DNA from: Photobacterium atrarenae | GTDB taxonomy: Bacteria; Pseudomonadota; Gammaproteobacteria; Enterobacterales; Vibrionaceae | NCBI RefSeq assembly: GCF_024380015.1 | Contig: NZ_CP101508.1 | Span: forward strand, 62,001 to 126,000 | Length of the DNA: 64,000 bases | Direction: 5' to 3' | Part shown: one piece after another, positions 54,169-62,227 of the stretch | How the letters are laid out: each line of letters starts with the position of its first letter | Numbering within the stretch: the first letter of the stretch is position 1 | The notes under the pieces: model-generated | Told to the model about the DNA's origin: nothing | Database searches by the model: none | Seen by the model: the letters and a program-made list of their open reading frames with translations, nothing else | Made by a program: the position numbers and the translations under genes

Positions 54169-54698
54169 AAAGATTCGGGAAGTTATGGTTGCTGCTCGCT
54201 GCATTTGCCCTGCCGGTCGGGTTGGCCCAGCTGATGTTGTCGATGCAGTGGTATCAGGGCGGAGTGACGAACCGAGGCCAGTTGCTGGACCCGCCGTTAA
54301 GCGCACCCGGGGTGGCTCAGGCAGGGCGCTGGCAACTGCTCTATGTGTTGCCGGATGACTGTGACGTGGCATGTGCTGGTGCGTTGTTTCATCTGCGTCA
54401 GATCCCGCAGGCGGTTGGAGCCGAGCGGGATCGGGTCGCGAGTTTGCTGTTGGTGAACGGTTCGGCCGGGCAAGATAATGAACTCCTGCGGGGATTGAAA
54501 GCGGCGACGGTTCCGGCGTCGTTGCTGAAGCGGTTGCAAGCGACCGAATATGGCGCGCAGGCGATTTATCTGGTCGATCCGCTCGGTAACATCCTGATGG
54601 CCTATCCGCTGGAAAGCGCTCAGCCGGCGATTCTGGCCCAGGGCAAAGATGTGCTGCGCGATCTGAAACGGCTGCTGAAAGTATCCAAAATCGGCTAA
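54165..54698 (+). CDS. Sco-like thioredoxin-fold protein of the cox cluster
   Basis: 177 residues. One N-terminal membrane helix (WLLLAAFALPVGLAQLMLSM) precedes a short thioredoxin-like domain. It has Cys-x3-Cys in LPDDCDVACAGALFHL (near residue 65) and the Sco-like strand AIYLVDPLGNILMAYP near residue 148. Sco proteins deliver copper to CuA with CxxxC plus a distant His; that His is not seen before IYLVDP, where the sequence reads YGAQ. It overlaps the SURF1 gene and precedes ctaA by nine bases. A thiol-redox or copper role in oxidase assembly is inferred from position and fold. Confidence 0.8.
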   Translation: MKRFGKLWLLLAAFALPVGLAQLMLSMQWYQGGVTNRGQLLDPPLSAPGVAQAGRWQLLYVLPDDCDVACAGALFHLRQIPQAVGAERDRVASLLLVNGSAGQDNELLRGLKAATVPASLLKRLQATEYGAQAIYLVDPLGNILMAYPLESAQPAILAQGKDVLRDLKRLLKVSKIG

Positions 54699-54707
54699 GG
54701 AGAGCCT

Positions 54708-55742
54708 ATGCGCTGGAGACGATATCAATACCTGGTGTATCTGACGTTGGTATGGTCGCTCGGGGTGATCGTTTTGGGGGCCTATACCCGCCTGACGGAG
54801 GCCGGGCTGGGTTGCCCGGACTGGCCCGGCTGCTACGGCTTTGCGGTCGTGCCGCAGACGCCGGCGCAGCATGTGCAGGCTCAGGCAGCATTTCCCCATG
54901 CGCCGCTGGAGATGGACAAGGCCTGGAATGAGATGATCCACCGCTATTTTGCCGGGGGGCTGGGGATCCTGATTTTAGTACTTAACCTGGTGGCCTGGCG
55001 CCACCGAGAGCTGCCGCGCGGGTTGCCGGCGCTGTTGTTGGGGCTGGTGGTTTTCCAGGCGTTGCTCGGGATGTGGACGGTCACCATGGCGTTGAAGCCG
55101 ATTGTTGTGATGGGACATTTGCTGGGCGGCTTTACTACTGCTGGTTTGCTGCTGCTGCTGGCAATGCGGGTGCGGCGCCGGGTCCGAGGCCACCCCGGAC
55201 GGGCCACGCCGGCAAGAAACATGGGGGGGCTGACTTGGCTGGCGGCCCTGGCGTTGCTGGTGACCCTGATCCAAGTTGCGCTTGGCGGCTGGACCGCTGC
55301 CAATTATGCCGCGGTGGTGTGTACCCAGCTCCCGGTCTGTGAAGTGGACTGGGTGCAGCAGTTTGATGCTTCGGCATTCCATCCGATCCAACCACCGCAC
55401 GACAGCTACCAGTACGGGGTGCTGAATTTCGAGCAGCGGGTGTCGATCCATGTCACTCATCGCCTGGGGGCGGTGGTCACGGCACTGGTGCTGGGTTTGC
55501 TGAGCTGGAAGTTGTGGCAGTCGGTCCGGCTGCGATCGCTGTCGCTGCTGGTGGGTGGGTTGCTGGCATTGCAATTGACCCTGGGGATCACCAATGTGGT
55601 CGCCAGCCTGCCGCTGATGGTCGCCGTGGGGCACAATCTGGTCGGCGTGCTGTTGTTGTTGACGTTGGTAGCGACCAATTACGCCATCTTCAGCTGTCGG
55701 GTACCGCCGGGGATGCACTTGAACATCGCAAGGGAGGGCTGA
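54708..55742 (+). CDS. ctaA: Haem A synthase CtaA/Cox15
   Basis: 344 residues with eight hydrophobic segments in two pseudo-symmetric halves. Visible: [40 protein letters not shown] and [13 protein letters not shown] in the first half, [20 protein letters not shown] and [20 protein letters not shown] in the second, supplying the paired haem-ligand histidines. It oxidises haem O to haem A. CtaB, which makes haem O, is encoded four bases downstream. Confidence 0.95.
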   Translation: MRWRRYQYLVYLTLVWSLGVIVLGAYTRLTEAGLGCPDWPGCYGFAVVPQTPAQHVQAQAAFPHAPLEMDKAWNEMIHRYFAGGLGILILVLNLVAWRHRELPRGLPALLLGLVVFQALLGMWTVTMALKPIVVMGHLLGGFTTAGLLLLLAMRVRRRVRGHPGRATPARNMGGLTWLAALALLVTLIQVALGGWTAANYAAVVCTQLPVCEVDWVQQFDASAFHPIQPPHDSYQYGVLNFEQRVSIHVTHRLGAVVTALVLGLLSWKLWQSVRLRSLSLLVGGLLALQLTLGITNVVASLPLMVAVGHNLVGVLLLLTLVATNYAIFSCRVPPGMHLNIAREG

Positions 55743-55746
55743 GCAG

Positions 55747-56673
55747 ATGGCAAAGTTATTTCAGACCGCGGGGCGGGCGCATGTCAAAGGAACCATGGTC
55801 CGGCCCGGCGCGTGGCAGGATTACCTGACCATGACCAAGCCCAAGGTGGTCGCGATGCTGCTCCTGACCGCTTTGGTCGGGATGTGCCTGGCGGTGCCCG
55901 GGATCCCGCCGCTCAAGGCGGTGGTGCTGGGGCTGGCTGGGATCGGCTTGCAGTCGGCAGCGGCGGCGGCTTTCAACCATGTCCTGGATCGCCGGTTTGA
56001 TGCCCAGATGGCGCGCACTCATCATCGGCCGTTGGCCAAAGGGCGGATTGCCACGGGTCGCGCTGTCGTTTTTGCAACCGTGCTGATGGTGTTCGGTTTT
56101 GTGTTGCTGTGGCAGCTCAATGCCCTGACCGCTTGGCTGACTTTTGCCAGCCTGGTGGGTTATGCGGTGGTGTATACCGTCTGGCTCAAGCACGCCACGC
56201 CGCAGAATATCGTGATTGGCGGTTTGGCAGGTGCAGCGCCGCCCTTGCTGGGCTGGACCGCAGTGACCGGGCAATTCGACCCTCACGCACTGTTGCTGGT
56301 GATGTTGGTCTTTACCTGGACTCCGCCGCATTTCTGGGCGCTGGCGATCCATCGCAAAGCGGATTATGCCCGGGCCGGGATCCCGATGCTGCCGGTCACC
56401 CACGGCATTGAATTTACCAAAACCATGGTGCTGCTCTATACCGTGATGCTGGTACTGGTCGGTTTGCTGCCCTGGCTGACCGGGATGAGCGGGCTGTTCT
56501 ACCTCGCGGGCAGCAGCGTGCTGAACCTGGGGTTTGTTGCTTATGCCCTGAAGCTCAAATTTGCCGATGCGCCGGGCCATGCCTGGGCCACGTTCAAGTA
56601 CTCGATCTGGCATTTGCTTGGCTTGTTTGTGGTATTGCTCGGCGATCACTGGTTGCTGGTCTTGCTGCGATGA
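55747..56673 (+). CDS. ctaB: Protohaem IX farnesyltransferase CtaB/CyoE
   Basis: 308 residues with about nine hydrophobic segments of the UbiA superfamily. The prenyl-diphosphate motif is [20 protein letters not shown] (near residue 78), and [20 protein letters not shown] lies in the second half. It attaches farnesyl diphosphate to haem b to give haem O. ATG 55747 is close behind ctaA. As the last gene of the oxidase run it is followed by an 8-base inverted repeat. Confidence 0.95.
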   Translation: MAKLFQTAGRAHVKGTMVRPGAWQDYLTMTKPKVVAMLLLTALVGMCLAVPGIPPLKAVVLGLAGIGLQSAAAAAFNHVLDRRFDAQMARTHHRPLAKGRIATGRAVVFATVLMVFGFVLLWQLNALTAWLTFASLVGYAVVYTVWLKHATPQNIVIGGLAGAAPPLLGWTAVTGQFDPHALLLVMLVFTWTPPHFWALAIHRKADYARAGIPMLPVTHGIEFTKTMVLLYTVMLVLVGLLPWLTGMSGLFYLAGSSVLNLGFVAYALKLKFADAPGHAWATFKYSIWHLLGLFVVLLGDHWLLVLLR

Positions 56674-56727
56674 GTCGGTGCCTTTAACGCTGCTTCATAA
56701 TCCCAGTCCATGTAACCGGCTTCGGTC

Positions 56728-56750
56728 CGAAACTGCTCCTGGCAGTTTCG
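56728..56750. repeat. Inverted repeat between ctaB and dinF
   Basis: CGAAACTG (56728-56735) is exactly complementary to CAGTTTCG (56743-56750) around CTCCTGG. No T tract follows. CTG and CAG are seven bases apart, not the ten of a SOS box. It may be a Rho-assisted or weak terminator, or an operator of dinF. Confidence 0.6.
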
Positions 56751-56832
56751 TCGTTGCCGGCAAGCCGCTACACTGTCTGCCTGATTGAAACAGCCTGCCG
56801 ATACGCGGCGGGCAAAGCGTTTGAGGTTGAGA

Positions 56833-58179
56833 GTGCTGACTGCTTTAAGGGATTTGTCGCTACATCGCCAGGTGTTTTCCCTGGCCCTGCCGATGGTGTT
56901 GTCCAACATTACGGTGCCGCTGCTCGGGTTGGTCGATGCGGCAGTGATCGGCCATCTGGAGCATGCCTGGTTCCTCGGTGGGGTCGCGGTCGGCGGGACC
57001 ATGATCAATGTGACCTTCTGGTTGCTGGGATTTCTGCGCATGGCCACCACCGGCCTCAGTGCGCAGGCCTATGGTGCCGGTGACAAAGCCGCGCAGGCCG
57101 GTTATCTGATCCAGGGGCTGGCACTGGCTTGGCTGCTGGCGTTGATCCTGATTGTTATTCACCAGCCGCTGGCGGAACTGATTTTCCATTTCAGCAGTGC
57201 CAGCGCGGAAGTCAAAACCTATGCCGGGCAGTATTTCTCGATCCGGATTTGGGGCGCGCCCGCGGCTCTGGCCAATCTGGTGATCATGGGCTGGCTGCTT
57301 GGCACCCAGAACGCCCGCTTGCCGATGTGGCTGCTGATCATTACCAATGTGGTCAATATCCTGCTCGATCTGCTGTTTGTGCTCGGCTTTGGCTGGCAGG
57401 TACGCGGCGCTGCTGCCGCCTCGGTGATCGCCGATTATAGCGGGCTGGCACTGGGGTTGTGGTTTGTTGCCCGGCAATGGCGCGCCTATGCGTTGCCGGC
57501 GTTGAAAAGCCAGCTTGGCGCGGTACGCCATGGCATGGGGCGGCTGCTCAAACTCAATCGTGATATTTTCCTGCGCAGCCTCTGTCTGCAACTGGCGTTT
57601 TCCTTTATGACCTTCCACGGGGCCAGCCTCGGCGATACCGTAGTGGCCGCCAATGCAGTGCTGATGAGCTTTTTGATGCTGGTCTCCTACGCCATGGACG
57701 GGTTTGCCTATGCGATGGAGGCGATGGTCGGTAAGGCGATCGGCGCGCGCAGCCGCGAGCTGCTGGGGCGGTCGCTGATTGGCACCACCTTCTGGAGCCT
57801 GATCATCTCACTGCTGATGACCCTGGCCTTTGCCTGCTTCGGCCGCGACATTGTCAGCCTGATCTCCGATATCCCGGCGGTACGGGCGGAAGCGGCGCGT
57901 TATCTGCCGTGGCTGGCGGCAGTCCCGTTGGTGGCGATGTGGTGTTTTCTGCTCGATGGCATCTTTATCGGGGCTACGCGAGGGCGGGAGATGCGTAATA
58001 GCATGTTTCTGGCCACCAGCAGCTTTTTCATCACCTGGTGGTTGCTAATGGATTGGGGCAATCATGGCTTATGGGCAGCGATGCTGGTGTTCCTGGCGAT
58101 GCGTGGCGTTGGTCTGGCGATCGTGCTGGCCTACCAGTGGCAAAAGAATACGTTTCTGGCTGCTGAGGAAACCGGCTAG
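56833..58179 (+). CDS. dinF: MATE-family efflux protein DinF
   Basis: 448 residues with twelve hydrophobic segments. It resembles E. coli DinF: ALPMVLSNITVPLLGLVDAA, AVIGHLEHAWFLGGVAVGGT, MGWLLGTQNARLPMWLLIIT, LNRDIFLRSLCLQLAF and LLDGIFIGATRGREMRNSMF. MATE proteins export organic cations in exchange for H+ or Na+; DinF has been linked to oxidative-stress and bile-salt resistance in E. coli. GTG 56833 is the start, with GAGG six bases upstream. It is separated from lexA, and no CTG-N10-CAG box is seen before it. Confidence 0.9.
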   Translation: MLTALRDLSLHRQVFSLALPMVLSNITVPLLGLVDAAVIGHLEHAWFLGGVAVGGTMINVTFWLLGFLRMATTGLSAQAYGAGDKAAQAGYLIQGLALAWLLALILIVIHQPLAELIFHFSSASAEVKTYAGQYFSIRIWGAPAALANLVIMGWLLGTQNARLPMWLLIITNVVNILLDLLFVLGFGWQVRGAAAASVIADYSGLALGLWFVARQWRAYALPALKSQLGAVRHGMGRLLKLNRDIFLRSLCLQLAFSFMTFHGASLGDTVVAANAVLMSFLMLVSYAMDGFAYAMEAMVGKAIGARSRELLGRSLIGTTFWSLIISLLMTLAFACFGRDIVSLISDIPAVRAEAARYLPWLAAVPLVAMWCFLLDGIFIGATRGREMRNSMFLATSSFFITWWLLMDWGNHGLWAAMLVFLAMRGVGLAIVLAYQWQKNTFLAAEETG

Positions 58180-58317
58180 GCCCGATGAATTCATATTTCC
58201 TAACAACAAGTTAAGTTTTTTCAAGCGCTGTTGACCAAACTTTACACAAAAAAAGCCTATCTGCTACAGGATAAAATTGCTTAAAATGGTGGTTTTTTGA
58301 GCAAGTGGTAGTAGAGG

Positions 58318-58707
58318 ATGAGGAAAGCAGTAATCGGTCTGTTGTTGACAATCATAATGCTGGGCGGCGGTGCTGCCGAGGCGAGTCTGGTCGGGAAAAA
58401 GCTTCAGGTTACCGCGACCGCATACAACTCGGTCCGGGCCCAAACCAATTCGAATCCCACGCTTGCCGCCTGGGGCGATCGCCTCAAGCCCGGGATGAAA
58501 GTGATTGCGGTTTCCCGTGATCTGCTGCGTCTGGGGATCGGGCACGGCACCCGGGTGAAGATCTCCGGTCTGCCGGGAGAATATGTGGTAATGGACAAAA
58601 TGAACAAGCGCTGGACGCGCAAAATTGATATCTATATGGGTAAAGATATCCGGGCGGCGAAACAGTGGGGGCGCCGCAAAGTGACGATCACCGTGATCGG
58701 CTCCTGA
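58318..58707 (+). CDS. Exported 3D-domain protein
   Basis: 129 residues. A signal peptide (MRKAVIGLLLTIIMLGGGAA) is cleaved near EASLVG. The rest is a single 3D domain: TATAYNSVRAQTNSN, AAWGDRLKPGMKVIAVSRDL and GEYVVMDKMNKRWTRKIDIY, with the three conserved aspartates. This is the double-psi beta-barrel found in MltA lytic transglycosylase and in Gram-positive stationary-phase muralytic proteins. A cell-wall role is likely but unproven. AGAGG precedes ATG 58318. It is a single gene, convergent with nfuA. Confidence 0.87.
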   Translation: MRKAVIGLLLTIIMLGGGAAEASLVGKKLQVTATAYNSVRAQTNSNPTLAAWGDRLKPGMKVIAVSRDLLRLGIGHGTRVKISGLPGEYVVMDKMNKRWTRKIDIYMGKDIRAAKQWGRRKVTITVIGS

Positions 58708-58720
58708 CGGCTGAGCGTGA

Positions 58721-58749
58721 ATAGAGCGAGAGCCCGGCTCTCGCTTATT
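58721..58749. terminator. Hairpin between the 3D-domain gene and nfuA
   Basis: AGCGAGAGC (58725-58733) pairs with GCTCTCGCT (58737-58745) around CCG, extended by weaker AT pairs. It lies between convergent genes and may serve both. Confidence 0.75.
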
Positions 58750-58796
58750 CATACTTGGCGCGAGGCTCAGCGGTGGGCTGAGCAGCGTCGTCCGAT

Positions 58797-59375
58797 CTAG
58801 TAGTAAGAGTGTTCACCGCGGGCGTGTTCGGTGACATCGCGGACACCGGTCAGCTCGCCTTCAAACTGCGCCAGCAGCTCTTTTTCGATCCCTTCTTTGA
58901 GGGTCACGTCCACCATAGAGCAGCCGTTACAACCGCCGCCGAATTGCAGGATCGCCACCCCGTCTTCGGTGATTTCTGCCAGAGAGACATGGCCGCCGTG
59001 ACCGGCCAGTTGCGGGTTCACCTGGGTTTGGATCACATAATCCACACGCTCCATCAGCGGGGCATCGTCCGATACCTTGCGCACTTTGGCATTCGGCGCT
59101 TTCAGGGTCAGCTGCGAGCCCATTTTGTCCGTCACAAAGTCGATTTCAGCATCTTCCAGGAACGGCAGGCTGAGCTCATCAATGAACGCCGAAAACAGAC
59201 CAAACTTAATTTCGGTATCACTGGCTTCCACGGCTTCCGGCGGGCAGTAGGATACGCCGCACTCTGCGTTTTGCGTACCCGGATTAACCACGAATACACG
59301 GATATTGGTCCCTTCAGCCTGTTGGGCAAGAAGTTTGCCGAAGTGCTGCTCCGCACTTTCTGAAATAGTAATCAT
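58797..59375 (-). CDS. nfuA: Fe-S biogenesis protein NfuA
   Basis: 192 residues. A degenerate A-type domain ([20 protein letters not shown]) is joined to a Nfu domain with the CxxC cluster site ([20 protein letters not shown], near residue 150), and the protein ends RGEHSYY as in E. coli. NfuA carries 4Fe-4S clusters to client proteins, notably under oxidative stress or iron limitation. ATG 59375 gives [11 protein letters not shown]. It follows gntX on the same strand (149-base gap), with bioH divergent, as in enterics. Confidence 0.96.
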   Translation of the reverse strand: MITISESAEQHFGKLLAQQAEGTNIRVFVVNPGTQNAECGVSYCPPEAVEASDTEIKFGLFSAFIDELSLPFLEDAEIDFVTDKMGSQLTLKAPNAKVRKVSDDAPLMERVDYVIQTQVNPQLAGHGGHVSLAEITEDGVAILQFGGGCNGCSMVDVTLKEGIEKELLAQFEGELTGVRDVTEHARGEHSYY

Positions 59376-59524
59376 AGACACGACGTAATACCTGACTTAG
59401 TTAGTAAGATTAATTCTATTCTACTCCGAGATAGCCTTTGTATCATCCCCTAATCGTTTCGGCGATGGTTGCATCACATTTTACGGATGCGGCTGGTGAC
59501 TCTGCATATGGTCCGGGAAGTGGC

Positions 59525-60232
59525 TCAGCGGGACGTCTGGCCGGGCGCCGGCGTATAGCAGAGACAATAGATATCCACCTGCTGGCACCCATGCGCCAGC
59601 AGCAGCCGGGTCAGTTCGGCCAGGGTGCTGCCGGTGGTGATCACATCATCAACCAGCGCCACATGTTCGGGCAGCGCCCTTGTATTGAGTATAAAAGCCT
59701 GGTGCAGATTCTGCTGGCGCTCGCGACGGCTGAGTGCGCGTTGGGGCGGGGTATGCCGAACCCGCCTCAGTGCGTTGCCGTGACAGGTGCTGCCCAGTGC
59801 CCGGGCGACGGCCTGCGCTAGCAGGGTGCTTTGGTTGAAGCTACGGTGCAGCCGCCGGCGCCGATGCATCGGGACAGGGATCAGGACCGGAGCGGGGACG
59901 GTGATTTCGCGCGCCAGCAACTGACCCAGCGGCTCGGCCAGCCAGAACTTGCCGCTGAATTTAAGCTGGTGGATCAACTGGTTGAGCGGAAAATGGTATT
60001 CGCCGAGACGGTAGCACTGCTGCCAGGGCGGCGGGTCGCTCAGGCAACGGCCGCAGGCGCTGGTCGGGGTGGGTGTGGTGGCGCCGCAGCGGTGACAGTA
60101 GGGCGGCCGGGGAAAACGGGCCTGGCAATGCCGGCACCACAATAGCTCTTCCCGGCCCAGGGGGAGCTGGCACAGCTGACACTGGCGCGGCGTTCGGGCC
60201 ATCAGTTGGCCGAGCAGGCGATACAAATCCAT
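59525..60232 (-). CDS. gntX: ComF/GntX-family phosphoribosyltransferase-like protein
   Basis: 235 residues. An N-terminal zinc-ribbon region (CQLCQLPLGREELLWCRHCQ, YCHRCGATTP, CGRCL) is followed by a phosphoribosyltransferase-type fold with VALVDDVITTGSTLAELTRL at the PRPP-binding loop. Family members (ComF, GntX) are needed for DNA uptake and use in competent bacteria, including vibrios. It is transcribed towards nfuA and is divergent from bioH. Confidence 0.92.
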   Translation of the reverse strand: MDLYRLLGQLMARTPRQCQLCQLPLGREELLWCRHCQARFPRPPYCHRCGATTPTPTSACGRCLSDPPPWQQCYRLGEYHFPLNQLIHQLKFSGKFWLAEPLGQLLAREITVPAPVLIPVPMHRRRRLHRSFNQSTLLAQAVARALGSTCHGNALRRVRHTPPQRALSRRERQQNLHQAFILNTRALPEHVALVDDVITTGSTLAELTRLLLAHGCQQVDIYCLCYTPAPGQTSR

Positions 60233-60340
60233 TCACACCTCCGGAGCGGGGCTAGCAGACAGATTCGACCACCTGGTGCGATCAGAATGGGGGCCGGTTT
60301 GGTATGATAGCCGGTATTGCGGTTGATAGAGGAAGTGTAA

Positions 60341-61111
60341 ATGACAGCCAAGCTGCACTGGGAAACGGAAGGTCAGGGTTCGGATCTGGTTCTCATTCAT
60401 GGGTGGGGAATGAACGGGGCGGTCTGGCAGGCGCTGCTGCCGATGCTGACGCCGCACTTTCGGGTCCACCGGGTCGATCTGCCGGGATACGGCCACAGCC
60501 GCGATCTGGGCGCGAAAAGCCTTGAAGAAATGGCACAGCTGTTGCTTGAAAGTTCACCAGCGTCTGCAATCTGGCTCGGCTGGTCTCTGGGGGGACTGGT
60601 GGCCAAACAAGCGGCCCTGCTGGCTCCGGAACGGGTGAGCCAGTTGGTGACGGTGGCCAGCTCGCCGCGGTTTGCAGCCGAACACACATGGCGGGGGATC
60701 CAGCCGAAGGTACTGAGTGATTTTCAACGTCAGCTGAGCGAGGACTTCCAGTTAACGGTGGAGCGCTTCATGGCCTTGCAGGCGATGGGTAGTGCGACCG
60801 CGCGCCAGGATATCAAGCAACTGAAACAAGCGGTGTTCTCCCGCCCGCAGCCGTGCCCGCAGGCTTTGGCTGCTGGGTTGGACGTGTTGGCCGGGGTGGA
60901 TCTGCGTGAGCAACTGGGACAAATCACCCAGCCCTGGCTGCGCCTTTATGGTCGGCTCGACGGGTTGGTGCCGGTCAAGGTGGCCAGTGCGCTGGACGTG
61001 CTGGCACCGCAGTCGCAGCGGCAGATTTTTGCCGCGGCCTCGCACGCGCCGTTTATCTCGCATCCGGAAGATTTTGTCCGCACTGTTTGCGAGTTTGTCC
61101 AGGCGCCTTAA
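60341..61111 (+). CDS. bioH: Pimeloyl-ACP methyl ester carboxylesterase BioH
   Basis: 256 residues, alpha/beta hydrolase. The oxyanion segment VLIHGWGMNGAVW, nucleophile GWSLGGLVAKQAA (Ser near residue 81), acid in YGRLDGLVP and His in ASHAPFISHPEDFV complete the triad. BioH releases pimeloyl-ACP from its methyl ester in biotin synthesis. GAGGAAGT precedes ATG 60341. The divergent gntX-nfuA pair matches E. coli. The biotin importer YigM is encoded in the same window at 7.8 kb. Confidence 0.95.
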   Translation: MTAKLHWETEGQGSDLVLIHGWGMNGAVWQALLPMLTPHFRVHRVDLPGYGHSRDLGAKSLEEMAQLLLESSPASAIWLGWSLGGLVAKQAALLAPERVSQLVTVASSPRFAAEHTWRGIQPKVLSDFQRQLSEDFQLTVERFMALQAMGSATARQDIKQLKQAVFSRPQPCPQALAAGLDVLAGVDLREQLGQITQPWLRLYGRLDGLVPVKVASALDVLAPQSQRQIFAAASHAPFISHPEDFVRTVCEFVQAP

Positions 61112-61239
61112 TCCTGGGCGGCGGTCCTGGCGTTTCATGTTGTCATGTGTGAGGCAGATCGGTGCTTTTTTGCTCAACTTTTGCAGCCGGGTGCCGATAT
61201 ATATCAAATGGAGTTGCTCTGTGACGGAGAGGAGCCATA

Positions 61240-61620
61240 ATGACAATTGGAATTGTTGCAAAGACAACGGGCTACACCCCGGTTATTTTGAAGGCATCGC
61301 CCGCCATGCGGGGGGCGCAAACTGCAGCCCCTTCGGGTGAGTCGGCCAGAAGGACAGGTAACGGGGACGATACCGTCTCGCTTTCGAGCGAGGCGAAGCG
61401 ACGCCAGGGGGCCGAAGCCCGGCTAGAAGAGGCAAATAACAAGAATACAGAGGCTGGTGACATAGCCCAAACGACCAAGAAAGCGGAGTCGTTTGCCTAT
61501 GGGGCGCTAGGATTGGATCACCCCGATAGCGTGAAGCAACACGATGACGAGTACTATAGTGCCGGGCAGGGCTTGTCGGCATTGGGTACGGTGGCGACGG
61601 TGCTGCTGGCGGTGATCTGA
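61240..61620 (+). CDS. Small protein of unknown function between bioH and tex (first of two)
   Basis: 126 residues. A GAGAGGAG site precedes ATG 61240. The body is polar and low in complexity, rich in Ala, Glu, Lys and Gly. The stretch DDTVSLSSEAKRRQGAEARL resembles a short motif seen near the N-terminus of several bacterial hypothetical and secreted regulatory proteins. A hydrophobic stretch (GLSALGTVATVLLAVI) ends the protein and may lie in a membrane. I do not recognise a family. The next gene starts 37 bases later on the same strand. Confidence 0.75.
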   Translation: MTIGIVAKTTGYTPVILKASPAMRGAQTAAPSGESARRTGNGDDTVSLSSEAKRRQGAEARLEEANNKNTEAGDIAQTTKKAESFAYGALGLDHPDSVKQHDDEYYSAGQGLSALGTVATVLLAVI

Positions 61621-61657
61621 TGCCCCCATCAGCTGATGTCTGGAGATGTACATCAGC

Positions 61658-62119
61658 ATGATCGTTTCCCCTACACAAGCCGGCGCGCCGACGATTGCGC
61701 CGTCCGTGAACCCGCCGACCGAGCAGGTGGCGCGGGATAATCGTGTCCGTGAAAAAATCGTCCCGCCGACCCAGACGGCGGAGTCTGCGCGGGAAAAGCC
61801 GCTCAGCAGCGATGAGAAACAGCTGAAAAAACCGGCTTGGGATCCCAGTGAGCATCCGGATTATCACGAGGCGGCGGTACGCGAGCAGCAGTATGGTTAT
61901 CAGGATGACCTCGAGCAGTTAGTCAAGGCGTTGTCAGCCGACAGCTATATGGGTGATGTTAGTGAGCTGGGTTATTCGATGCATATTCAGCTGCCGCGCA
62001 ATTTACTCGAAGAGCTGGAAAAGATCAGTGAGACCGAGCGGATCAAAGGTGTGGTGGCCCACCGCTATGCCCAGGCGACGGTGCCCAACCCGCCGACGGA
62101 ATATCTGGTGATCCTTTAG
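61658..62119 (+). CDS. Small protein of unknown function between bioH and tex (second of two)
   Basis: About 153 residues. The N-terminal half is Pro/Thr/Glu-rich and probably disordered (IVSPTQAGAPTIAPSVNPPT, NRVREKIVPPTQTAESAREK); the second half (about 60-150) looks folded, with YQDDLEQLVKALSADSY, LPRNLLEELEKISETERIKG and a final strand NPPTEYLVIL. The start is uncertain between ATG 61658 and ATG 61646: GGAG lies at 61642-61645, far from one and touching the other. Both genes precede a bidirectional terminator. No function can be assigned. Confidence 0.72.
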   Translation: MIVSPTQAGAPTIAPSVNPPTEQVARDNRVREKIVPPTQTAESAREKPLSSDEKQLKKPAWDPSEHPDYHEAAVREQQYGYQDDLEQLVKALSADSYMGDVSELGYSMHIQLPRNLLEELEKISETERIKGVVAHRYAQATVPNPPTEYLVIL

Positions 62120-62165
62120 TGTATTGCCGGTATTGGCTGCAAATGGCGCCACGGGTCGGGATTAA

Positions 62166-62194
62166 AAAAGAGCCAGCATGATGCTGGCTCTTTT
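62166..62194. terminator. Bidirectional terminator between the unknown gene and tex
   Basis: AAAAGAGCCAGCAT (62166-62179) and ATGCTGGCTCTTTT (62181-62194) form a perfect inverted repeat around a single G, with A and T tracts on both sides. It serves tex on the minus strand and the small genes on the plus strand. Confidence 0.93.
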
Positions 62195-62227
62195 GGATCG
62201 GGGCATGAATAATTGCGATTGCCCGGA

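Noticed and set aside
55756..56649. 297-codon minus-strand open frame over ctaB
   Set aside because: Gln/His/Pro-rich shadow of ctaB.
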